DNA of 64,000 nucleotides from assembly GCA_026984045.1 (NCBI GenBank), contig JALSSV010000034.1, positions 1 to 64,000 of the forward strand, written 5' to 3'. How positions within the stretch are numbered: position 1 is the stretch's first letter; each line of letters starts with the position of its first letter. Position numbers and translations under genes: made by a program. Under the pieces are notes generated by a model that was given only the letters and a program-made list of their open reading frames with translations, made no database searches and had not been told where the DNA came from. This DNA comes from Chromatiales bacterium (GTDB taxonomy: Bacteria; Pseudomonadota; Gammaproteobacteria; UBA6429; Thiohalophilaceae). Below are positions 15,977 to 22,996 of the stretch, one piece after another.

Positions 15977-17425
15977 ATGCCCCCCAAGCGCGCACATCAG
16001 GAAAGCATGTCCTTCCTCGAGGGGATCGACCGCATGGTCGATCGGGCCACCCTGGCGATCGGCCTGGATCCGGACACCGCCAAGATCGTCCAGGCCTGCG
16101 ACTCCCTCCTGCAACTGAAGTTTCCCGTGCGCCTCGACGGCAAGCCCGAGATCTTCACCGGCTGGTGGGCGGTGCACAGCACCCATCGCATGCCGGCCAA
16201 GGGCGGGCTGCGTTTCGCCCCGGCCATCGACGCCAACGAGATCGAGGGCCTGGCCGCCTTGATGAGCTACAAGTGCGCCCTGGCCGACGTGCCCTTCGGC
16301 GGTGCCAAGGGCGGGCTGTGCCTGGATCCGACCGATTACGACGAGGACGCCCTGCACGCCATCACCCGCCAGTTCACCATCGAACTGGCGCGCCACGACG
16401 TGATCGGCCCGGCCACCGGCGTGCCGGCGCCCGACCTTGGCACCTCCTCGCGGGAGATGGCCTGGATCGCCGACACCTACAAGACCCTCTATGCCGAAGA
16501 CATCAACCAGGACGCCTGCGTGACCGGCAAGCCCCTGGCCCGCGGCGGTGTGCCGGGACGCACCGAGGCCACCGGCAAGGGCGTGCAGTATGCGCTGCAG
16601 GAATTCTTCCGCCACCACGACGAGGTGGCGGCCGCCGGTCTGAAGGACGGCCTGAAGGGGCAGCGGATCATCGTCGAGGGACTGGGCAAGGTGGGTTATC
16701 ACACCGCCAAGTTCCTCAGCGAGGAAGACGGGGCGAAGATCATCGCCATCATCGAACGCGATGGCGTGATCGCCAACGACGAGGGCCTGGACGTACCGGC
16801 GGTACGCCGCCACCTGGCCGAGACCGGCGGCGTGAAGGGCTTTGCCGGAGGTGAATACAGCGAGCACCGCGATGCGGGGCTGGAACGGGAATGCGACATC
16901 CTGATCCCGGCGGCCGTGCAGTCGGTGATCCACGCCGGCAACGCCATGCGCATCCAGGCCCGGCTCATCGTGGAGGCCGCCAATGGTCCGGTGACCTACA
17001 GCGCCGACGAGATCCTGCGCGAACGGGGGATCCGCATCCTGCCCGACATCTATGTCAACGCCGGCGGCGTGACCGTCTCCTATTTCGAATGGACCCGCAA
17101 CCTCTCCCACATGCGCTTCGGCCGCCTGCAGCGCCGCTACGACGAACTGCGTGGCCAGGCCCTGATCGAGGCCCTGGAGGACCTCACCGGCCACAAGGTG
17201 GAGCCGCCGCTGCGCAAGCGCCTGGTGCGCGGCGCCAGCGAACGGGATCTGCTGCGCTCGGGCCTCGACGACACCATGCGCACCGCCTTCCAGGACATCC
17301 GCACCGCCATCCGCAGCCAGCCCGAACTGGGCGACTACCGCGCCGCGGCCTACGCCATCGCCATCGGCAAGATCGCCCTGTCCTACTACGAGCTGGGCCT
17401 GGCCCGAGCCCCGGCCGGGGAATAG
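15977..17425 (+). CDS. gdhA: Glutamate dehydrogenase (Glu/Leu/Phe/Val family)
   Basis: Interconverts 2-oxoglutarate plus ammonia and glutamate. 482 aa. Motifs: HSTHRMPAKGGLRFAP with substrate lysine, VPFGGAKGG with the catalytic lysine, PAPDLGTSSREMAWI, TGKPLARGGVPGRTEATGKG, and Rossmann motif VEGLGKVGYHTAKFL for NAD(P). The longer C-terminus and general sequence are closer to the NAD-type enzyme than to the E. coli NADP type, but cofactor choice is not certain. GGAG at 15964 fits ATG 15977; a GTG directly before it (15974) is an alternative start. Probably one operon with korAB. Confidence 0.92.
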   Translation: MPPKRAHQESMSFLEGIDRMVDRATLAIGLDPDTAKIVQACDSLLQLKFPVRLDGKPEIFTGWWAVHSTHRMPAKGGLRFAPAIDANEIEGLAALMSYKCALADVPFGGAKGGLCLDPTDYDEDALHAITRQFTIELARHDVIGPATGVPAPDLGTSSREMAWIADTYKTLYAEDINQDACVTGKPLARGGVPGRTEATGKGVQYALQEFFRHHDEVAAAGLKDGLKGQRIIVEGLGKVGYHTAKFLSEEDGAKIIAIIERDGVIANDEGLDVPAVRRHLAETGGVKGFAGGEYSEHRDAGLERECDILIPAAVQSVIHAGNAMRIQARLIVEAANGPVTYSADEILRERGIRILPDIYVNAGGVTVSYFEWTRNLSHMRFGRLQRRYDELRGQALIEALEDLTGHKVEPPLRKRLVRGASERDLLRSGLDDTMRTAFQDIRTAIRSQPELGDYRAAAYAIAIGKIALSYYELGLARAPAGE

Positions 17426-17438
17426 CCCGCTGCCGGCC

Positions 17439-17831
17439 TCAACCGTAACCGCCGACCCGTTCCACGGCCTGATCCTCGTCGCTGAAGAACAGCCACAGCA
17501 GTTGCGCCACCACTTCCGGGGCGATCACCGTATGCCGGTTGCCGCTGGCCTGCAGTGCCTGGCGCAGGCGACTGCGCACCTCGGGATTGCCGGTCAGATC
17601 GAAGATGATGTCGATCCGCTCGCCGAGGCCGGCCACCTCCACCGCATCGGCGAACACCGGCACCCCGTTCTGGGCGAAGCCCAGCGCCACGGGCGAATCG
17701 GGATGGCGATGGGCCACGGCAGCGATCTCCACCGGTCGGCCGCCTTCCTGAATCCGTTCGAGAAACATCTCCGCGAAGTCCTGGCCGACCTCGCCCAGGC
17801 CCAGCAGGGCCACCTGGATCTTGCGAGTCAT
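17439..17831 (-). CDS. Small NAD(P)-binding Rossmann protein
   Basis: 130 aa with an N-terminal dinucleotide-binding motif (VALLGLGEVGQDFAEMFLER), then IDIIFDLTGNPEVRSRLRQA, which resembles the nucleotide-binding half of homoserine dehydrogenase or Gfo/Idh/MocA oxidoreductases. The catalytic half is missing, so it may be a sensor or a stand-alone domain rather than an enzyme. The start at 17831 follows AGGAG; the longer open frame to 18122 overlaps the neighbouring BNR-like gene. An SD-containing hairpin lies just upstream. It converges with gdhA, with a 13-base gap. Confidence 0.75.
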   Translation of the reverse strand: MTRKIQVALLGLGEVGQDFAEMFLERIQEGGRPVEIAAVAHRHPDSPVALGFAQNGVPVFADAVEVAGLGERIDIIFDLTGNPEVRSRLRQALQASGNRHTVIAPEVVAQLLWLFFSDEDQAVERVGGYG

Positions 17832-17836
17832 GATTT

Positions 17837-17857
17837 GCTCCTGTCGTATGTGACAGG
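17837..17857 (-). promoter_or_regulatory. Hairpin carrying the Shine-Dalgarno of the small Rossmann gene
   Basis: On the coding strand CCTGTC-ACATAC-GACAGG is followed by AGC and the ATG 9 bases further on. The right arm GACAGG shares the AGG of the ribosome-binding site AGGAG, so pairing would mask it. It may be an RNA switch or a protein operator. Confidence 0.45.
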
Positions 17858-17929
17858 ATCCTAGCGGCCCGGGCGCGGACATCTTGAGCCGCACCCGCGC
17901 GGGGGTCCGGCGCCTCGAGCGGGCGGCGG

Positions 17930-19120
17930 TCAGGGCGCGTCCGGGACGCGCTGGCGGCTGAGCCACAGGCGGATCCGGCCGCCCCCTTCCTCGCGCCAGA
18001 GCAGGAACAGGGTGCCGTCCCCGTCGCTGGCCAGGGCGGGATGGGTCTGGCGGCCCTCCCCGTCGCCGCCGGGCGGGGTCTCGTCGTCGGACCAGCCATC
18101 GGTCCCGCGTTCGCTGTACCACACGTCGGACGTGCCTTCACGACTGTCGTCCCAGGCGGCCACGATGCGCCCGTCGGGCGCCATGGCCACGCCGGGGTGC
18201 CACTGGGGCGTGTTCTCGCCGAGCGGATCCTGAACCAGCTCATCATGGCCGAAGTGGCGGCCTCCATCCGTGCTCAGTGCGGCATACACGTCATATCCGC
18301 CTTCGAAGTCCCGCTTGTCCAGCCACACCACGCTCACCCGTCCGGCGTCGTCGCCGGCCAGGGCCGGACGCATGGCCCCGGTACCGTTGCCGAAGCGGCG
18401 GATCCGCGAGGGCCGGAAGTCGTTGAGCAGCGACCAGCGACCGAAAGCCGCGCCGGGCGGGGCGAAGGCAGTAAAGATCCGGGTGGCGCCCTGGCGGCGA
18501 TCCTCCCAGGCCACCACGGTGCCATGCCGGGTCACGGCCACGGCCGGATAGAGTTGATCCGCCTCCCCGGCGGTGGCATCCACGATCTGCCGTCCGCGCT
18601 GGCGCAGGCCATCGCCATCGGCAACGAGCCGGGCGCTGACGATCCGATAGTGGCGCCCGGCCCGTTCGGCCCAGACCGCCGCCACCGTCCCGTCCGGCGC
18701 GGAAGCGAGAGTGATCTGGCGAGCCGCCGTCCCGCCCAGAACCCGCACCCGGCCCCTCCCCTCGGGTCCGATTTGCCGACAGTGGATCCGTGCCGTCTCC
18801 TCCCAGCAGGCAACGAAGCCATTCCCCAGAGAGGTCACGGCGGGCTCGAAGGCCGGCGCGGACCCCGACAGCCGCTGCGGGGCACCGAATTCGCCATCCC
18901 CGGTGGCGAAAGCGGCGCGGATGGCCGGGCGACCCTCACGGCTGTCCTCCCAGACCACGGCGATGGCCTGTCCGTTCACCGCCAGCAGCCGACGGCCACT
19001 GCCATCCAGATGCAGAAAGGCCGAAGCGGAGACTTCCGTCACCAGCCGCGGCGGCAGGAATTGCAGCGCCATGACCGGCAAGGCAAACAACAGACCGCCC
19101 GCCACGGCCAGCCATCTCAT
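17930..19120 (-). CDS. Exported BNR/sialidase-type beta-propeller protein
   Basis: 396 aa with signal peptide (MRWLAVAGGLLFALPVMALQ). It contains five or so repeats of the form AVVWEDSREG / VAAVWAER / VVAWEDRRQG / VSVVWLDKRD / VAAWDDSREGTSDVWYS, each about 60-70 residues apart. These are Asp-box-like blades of an exo-sialidase or BNR propeller. Catalytic residues of true sialidases are not evident, so it is better called a propeller binding protein. Its ATG overlaps the stop of the upstream thioredoxin-like gene (ATGA), implying translational coupling and joint function outside the cytoplasm. Confidence 0.75.
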   Translation of the reverse strand: MRWLAVAGGLLFALPVMALQFLPPRLVTEVSASAFLHLDGSGRRLLAVNGQAIAVVWEDSREGRPAIRAAFATGDGEFGAPQRLSGSAPAFEPAVTSLGNGFVACWEETARIHCRQIGPEGRGRVRVLGGTAARQITLASAPDGTVAAVWAERAGRHYRIVSARLVADGDGLRQRGRQIVDATAGEADQLYPAVAVTRHGTVVAWEDRRQGATRIFTAFAPPGAAFGRWSLLNDFRPSRIRRFGNGTGAMRPALAGDDAGRVSVVWLDKRDFEGGYDVYAALSTDGGRHFGHDELVQDPLGENTPQWHPGVAMAPDGRIVAAWDDSREGTSDVWYSERGTDGWSDDETPPGGDGEGRQTHPALASDGDGTLFLLWREEGGGRIRLWLSRQRVPDAP

Positions 19121-19611
19121 CGCCGTTGCTCCAGGAATTCGTTGATGGTCTGCCGGCGCCAAGCCCCGCTCTGGATGAAACGGTCGAAGGCCAGCAGATC
19201 GGCCACGGTCTTGTAGCCGGGCGCCCGGAAAATCGGCGTCCCGTCCGGCTGCAGGTAGAGGAAGACAGGCGTGGAGAACACGTTCAGCCGCGCCCCCAGC
19301 TCGCTCTCGGTGATCCACTCGCCGGAGGGCAAGCGGATGCGGTGCCCGCTCTCCGCATCCAGATAGACCAGCTCGTAGTGGCGGGTATAGACCTCGCGTA
19401 CCTTCGGCGAACTGAAGGTCTCGGCATTCACCTTGCCGCAATACCCGCAACCGTAACGGCCAAAATAGAGAAAGACGGGGCGCCCGCTCGCTGCCGCCCG
19501 CTTCAACCCCTCGTCGTAGTGCACGAAGGGATAGCCGACCGGCGGCTCGGCGTACATGGGCGGCGCCATGAGCAGCAGCAAGGAGCAGAAGAACGCACGG
19601 AAACTGTTCAT
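19117..19611 (-). CDS. Periplasmic thioredoxin-fold protein
   Basis: 164 aa with signal peptide (MNSFRAFFCSLLLLMAPPMY) and thioredoxin-fold sequence FLYFGRYGCGYCGKVNAETF, redox pair C55/C58 (CGYC). The cis-proline region is NVFSTPVFLYLQPDG. It resembles the DUF255/SoxW-like thioredoxins that reduce periplasmic disulfides. It overlaps the upstream hydrolase gene by four bases and the downstream propeller gene by four bases (ATGA both times), which fixes the start at 19611 rather than 19644. Confidence 0.85.
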   Translation of the reverse strand: MNSFRAFFCSLLLLMAPPMYAEPPVGYPFVHYDEGLKRAAASGRPVFLYFGRYGCGYCGKVNAETFSSPKVREVYTRHYELVYLDAESGHRIRLPSGEWITESELGARLNVFSTPVFLYLQPDGTPIFRAPGYKTVADLLAFDRFIQSGAWRRQTINEFLEQRR

Positions 19612-20486
19612 GTCTCGGCCTCGTCGGGAAATCGTGTCAGACACCAGGAATCAATGATGGCACGAACCTCGTCCGGTTTCTCGGTCAATGGCCAATGGTT
19701 GCAATCCACCTCGGCGAAGGTCACATCGGCCAGCCGCGAGAAGAACCGGCGGTTGCGCTGCTTGCTCTCGAAAGACGAACCACCGGCCACGATCACCAGC
19801 ACCGGACAGGGTATCACCGCCGGATCCGGCAGGGGGCGGCTGACCTCGAAGTGATCCTGCAGATAGTTGGCCAGCGGACTGTAGGGAAAGTCGGCCTGGG
19901 GGCGGGTGTAGAGATCGGCGATGGACAGCTCCGGGTGGGCGGCCAGGGTGGCCCGGGTGCGCCGGTCCAGTGCCCACAGATCCCGCGGCGGGAAGTGCCG
20001 CTTGCGCAAGCCCAGGGCATTGGCCAGCCACAGCAGCAGAATCGGCAACCACAGCAGCCAGCGCAGGCGCCGCAACAGGCCCAGCACGCCACGCAGGTTC
20101 TGCGGCACCACCGGATCGACCAGGATCAGTCCCGCACAGTCCGCTGGATGACGCGCGGCCCAGTCCAGGGCGATTTCCGCCCCCAGGCTGTGACCGGCCA
20201 CCACCGCCGGGGCCAGCTCCTCCGCCGCCAGCAGACGGTGCAGATCGGCCACCCAGCGGGGCCGGCTGATCCGGCCCCGATACATCGATTCACCGTGGCC
20301 ACGCAGATCCGGGCGCAGCAGGGCCCAGCGGTCACGCAGCCGGCTATGGGCTACGAACTCCGACCAGCGGGTGTGGTTGGAGGCCAGGCCGTGCAACATC
20401 ACCAGGGTATGCCGGGCTTGCGGCGGCCGGTCCAGCCAGTAGCTGAAGGTGAAGCCGTCAAGCGGCAGGGTCTTTTTCGTCTCCAA
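19608..20486 (-). CDS. Alpha/beta hydrolase
   Basis: 292 aa alpha/beta-hydrolase fold. Oxyanion HG motif VMLHGLASNHTRW, DLRGHGES, nucleophile elbow GHSLG (residues 98-102), the acid-bearing region IPCPVLVIVAGG and the C-terminal histidine near VDCNHWPLTEKPDEV. A hydrophobic cap stretch (LRWLLWLPILLLWLANALGL) suggests interaction with a membrane or lipid substrate. No signal peptide. First gene of a three-gene overlapped operon. Substrate unknown. Confidence 0.88.
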   Translation of the reverse strand: METKKTLPLDGFTFSYWLDRPPQARHTLVMLHGLASNHTRWSEFVAHSRLRDRWALLRPDLRGHGESMYRGRISRPRWVADLHRLLAAEELAPAVVAGHSLGAEIALDWAARHPADCAGLILVDPVVPQNLRGVLGLLRRLRWLLWLPILLLWLANALGLRKRHFPPRDLWALDRRTRATLAAHPELSIADLYTRPQADFPYSPLANYLQDHFEVSRPLPDPAVIPCPVLVIVAGGSSFESKQRNRRFFSRLADVTFAEVDCNHWPLTEKPDEVRAIIDSWCLTRFPDEAET

Positions 20487-20614
20487 GCGGCTTCACACTC
20501 CGGTGGACTGGTCTATATTGAGAATACGGGGATTGTCCCCCGGCGCCAAGGCCACGAAGCGCTGCGTGGCCACACCCGCACGACGCCGAACCAACCGAAG
20601 GGAGGGAGCGCGTC

Positions 20615-21085
20615 ATGACCATCTCACTGACCCTGCTGGAATACCTGGAATGGGAAGGCGTGGACTACGAGCTGCTGCACCACGAGCCGGCCTTCGACAG
20701 CCTGCACACCGCCGAAGCCGCCCACGTGCCCGGCGATCAGCTGGCCAAGTGCGTGGTGCTGGAAGACGAGAAGGGTTACCTGATGGCGGTGATCCCCGCC
20801 ACCCACGAACTGGAACTGGAAGCCCTCAACCGCCAGCTCGGCCGCAGCCTGCAGTTCGCCAACGAGGAGGAAATCGCCGATCTGTTCGAGGACTGCGATC
20901 TCGGCGCCATCCCCCCGCTACCGGAAGCCTATGGCTATGAAACGGTGGTGGACGACGCCCTCACCGACTACGAAGACATCTACCTCGAAGCCGGCGATCA
21001 CACCGAACTGGTGCACATCTCCGGCCGCGACTTCCAGCAACTGACCGGTGAGGCCCCGCACGGCTATTTCAGCCATCACCTGTGA
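20615..21085 (+). CDS. YbaK/EbsC-type aminoacyl-tRNA deacylase
   Basis: 156 aa single-domain protein of the YbaK/ProX editing family, which hydrolyses mischarged aminoacyl-tRNA in trans. Sequence features: LEWEGVDYELLHHEPAFDS, AKCVVLEDEKGYLMAVIPA (the conserved lysine of the deacylase domain), a long acidic middle and HISGRDFQQL. Ribosome-binding site GGGAGG lies upstream. Specificity (Cys-tRNAPro, Ala-tRNAPro or other) cannot be read from the sequence. Confidence 0.8.
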   Translation: MTISLTLLEYLEWEGVDYELLHHEPAFDSLHTAEAAHVPGDQLAKCVVLEDEKGYLMAVIPATHELELEALNRQLGRSLQFANEEEIADLFEDCDLGAIPPLPEAYGYETVVDDALTDYEDIYLEAGDHTELVHISGRDFQQLTGEAPHGYFSHHL

Positions 21086-21104
21086 GGCGGGACGCGGTTG
21101 AACC

Positions 21105-21225
21105 GTAGGCGCGGCGCCCTCGCCGCGACCGGACGGTAGCGGGTAGCCGGGAAATCCTTGCTTTCCCGGCTACCCGCTACTCGCCACTCGCTACCGACTC
21201 ATCGCGGCGAGGGCGCCGCGCCTAC
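21105..21225. repeat. Nested inverted-repeat element, copy 1
   Basis: Outer arms 21105-21128 and 21202-21225 are perfect 24-base inverted copies (core GCGGCGCCCTCGCCGCGA). Inside, a 19-base perfect hairpin starts GTAGCGGGTAGCC and ends GGCTACCCGCTAC around a 7-base loop (from about 21135 to 21180). It lies between convergent YbaK and kamA genes. It is nearly identical over about 110 bases to copy 4 (27625-27744). Confidence 0.9.
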
Positions 21226-21249
21226 AGAGAAAGCGAAGAATCCCCTCCC

Positions 21250-22632
21250 TCAGCCCATCACCCGCGGCGGGATCTCGCCCCGGCACATGGCTTCGTATTC
21301 GTCCTGGAAGAAGAACTTCGCCTCACCGAAGGCGGGCTCGAGCTGATCCAGCCAGCTCGCCTGCTCGTCGTAACGGGCGAAGAAGGGTCGCTGCACCCAG
21401 TCGGGATTGCGGGCCTGGACGAATCGCAGCACGAAGACCTTCTCGCCGCCGATTTCGGTCACGCCCTGCACTTCCACCTTGCCGGGCCCCGCGCTCATCG
21501 ATGGCCCGCGGGCGGTGCGGGCCAGGCCCGAGACCTGCTGCATGGCCTCGCGATATACCTGCCAGGCGCGGGCCAGCGGCACCTCGAAGTATTGGCGGGC
21601 CCCCGTATCGCGCTCCACGAAGAGGTAATAGGGCACGAGTCCCAGGGCCACCTGTTCGCGCCACAGGCGCGCCCACACGGCCGGATCGTTGTTGATGTGA
21701 TTGAGCAGCGGCGCCTGGGTGCGGATCACCACGCCGGCATCGCGCAAACGGCGGATGGCCTCACGCACCACCGGCGTTTCCAGCTCCCGCCAGTGATTGA
21801 CATGGGCCATCAGCGCCACGTGCTTGCCGCCGCGCACCAGCTTCTCGAGCAGGCGCAGCAGATCGTCGGCATCGGCATCGCTCACGTAGCGCTGGGGCCA
21901 GAAGCTCAGCGACTTGGTGCCGATACGCACGGTCTGCACATGGGCGAATTCCGGCGCAAGCAGCGGTTCGAGATAGGCCGCCAGATGGCTGGTCTTCATG
22001 ACCATGGGATCGCCACCGGTCACCAGCAGATCGCTGACAGCCGGATGGGCCTGCAGGTAACGGTGCAGGTGCTCGGCCTCCCTGGCCGAGAAGCGCAGGG
22101 TCTTGTCGCCGATGAACTGGGCCCAGCGGAAACAGAAGGTGCAATAGCTGTGACACACCTGGCCCTGGCTGGGGAAGAACAGCACCGTCTCGCGATACTT
22201 GTGCTGTATGCCGGGCAGCGCCTCGCCGTCGAGCCGGGGCACGTTGAGTTCCTGCTGGCCGGCCGGATGGGGATTGAGGCGCCGGCGCACCTCGGCCACG
22301 GTAGCGGCCAGCCCGGCGGCATCGTCCTTGCGCAGGGCGTCGGCCACGGCGGCGAAATCGGTCTCCGCCAGCATGCCGGCCTGCGGGAAGACCAGCCGGA
22401 AGAGGGGATCGTCGGGCACCGCCGACCAGTCGATCAGCTCGTCGAGCACGTAGCGGTTGACGCGGAACGGCAGCACCTTGGCCACCACCCGCATGGCGAA
22501 CCGATCGGCTTCGGGCAGGCGGGCAATCTGGGGGATCCGCTCGAGATGGCGCTCGGTGAAGACCTGGAAACGGGGCGGCTCGGCGGTGATCTCGGCCACA
22601 GCCTTGCGCTGCAGGGATTGCACGGGTGTCAC
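21250..22632 (-). CDS. KamA-family radical SAM protein (lysine 2,3-aminomutase-like)
   Basis: 460 aa. Radical SAM cysteines C160, C164 and C167 (CHSYCTFC) ligate the [4Fe-4S] cluster; SGAGK-type PLP lysine motif appears as SAGPGKVEV; TGGDPMVMKT, MAHVNHWREL and LLNHINNDPAVW match lysine aminomutase motifs. The N-terminal 120 residues are unlike EpmB or AblA, and it forms a separate KamA group. GTG start with GAGGAG upstream. No ablB-type acetyltransferase or EF-P gene is adjacent, so the substrate (lysine, EF-P lysine or another amino acid) is unresolved. Confidence 0.85.
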   Translation of the reverse strand: MTPVQSLQRKAVAEITAEPPRFQVFTERHLERIPQIARLPEADRFAMRVVAKVLPFRVNRYVLDELIDWSAVPDDPLFRLVFPQAGMLAETDFAAVADALRKDDAAGLAATVAEVRRRLNPHPAGQQELNVPRLDGEALPGIQHKYRETVLFFPSQGQVCHSYCTFCFRWAQFIGDKTLRFSAREAEHLHRYLQAHPAVSDLLVTGGDPMVMKTSHLAAYLEPLLAPEFAHVQTVRIGTKSLSFWPQRYVSDADADDLLRLLEKLVRGGKHVALMAHVNHWRELETPVVREAIRRLRDAGVVIRTQAPLLNHINNDPAVWARLWREQVALGLVPYYLFVERDTGARQYFEVPLARAWQVYREAMQQVSGLARTARGPSMSAGPGKVEVQGVTEIGGEKVFVLRFVQARNPDWVQRPFFARYDEQASWLDQLEPAFGEAKFFFQDEYEAMCRGEIPPRVMG

Positions 22633-22996
22633 GGACGGCTCCTCTCGGTCATGCCTGAACCGGGTTGCACGAGGCCCCGGCCGCCAAATCTACGGCAGTG
22701 CGCTCAGGCACGTTCCGGGAAGAAGCTGAACCGGGCCAACGGGGTTGTTACGGGCATCGACTCGCGATGCGTCGGCCGGCAGCGTTTGGCGCGGCATTGC
22801 TGGTGAAATAATGTGCACAAGTTAACATTTTGCCTCGGGGGTTTCAATGCCGGCGCCCGCATCGAAACGGCGCATTCCTTGCAAAACAATCACTTGCAAA
22901 GGACAGGGAAAAGAGGCACCTCGTGCCGAATGTCAATCTCGACGCCCGCCGGCTCGCCCCCTACAATGGCCGTTCACTTCGATGTCCGGCCATTTC
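22633..22996. other. Divergent intergenic region kamA / rep
   Basis: 364 bases without a convincing gene. The central part (22801-22830) is AT-richer. A plausible promoter for rep lies at 22939-22967. I see no riboswitch, tRNA or repeat element. Confidence 0.5.
22939..22967 (+). promoter_or_regulatory. Possible sigma-70 promoter of rep
   Basis: TCGACG (22939-22944) and TACAAT (22962-22967) with 17-base spacing; 4/6 and 5/6 matches to consensus. Transcription would begin near 22974, supporting the ATG at 22997 over upstream alternatives. Confidence 0.4.

Noticed and set aside
12497-17194. 1565-codon minus-strand open frame across yifB, korAB and gdhA
   Set aside because: It overlaps four well-supported genes on the other strand and is low-complexity Gly/Ala/Gln/His-rich sequence, the usual product of antisense reading in GC-rich DNA.
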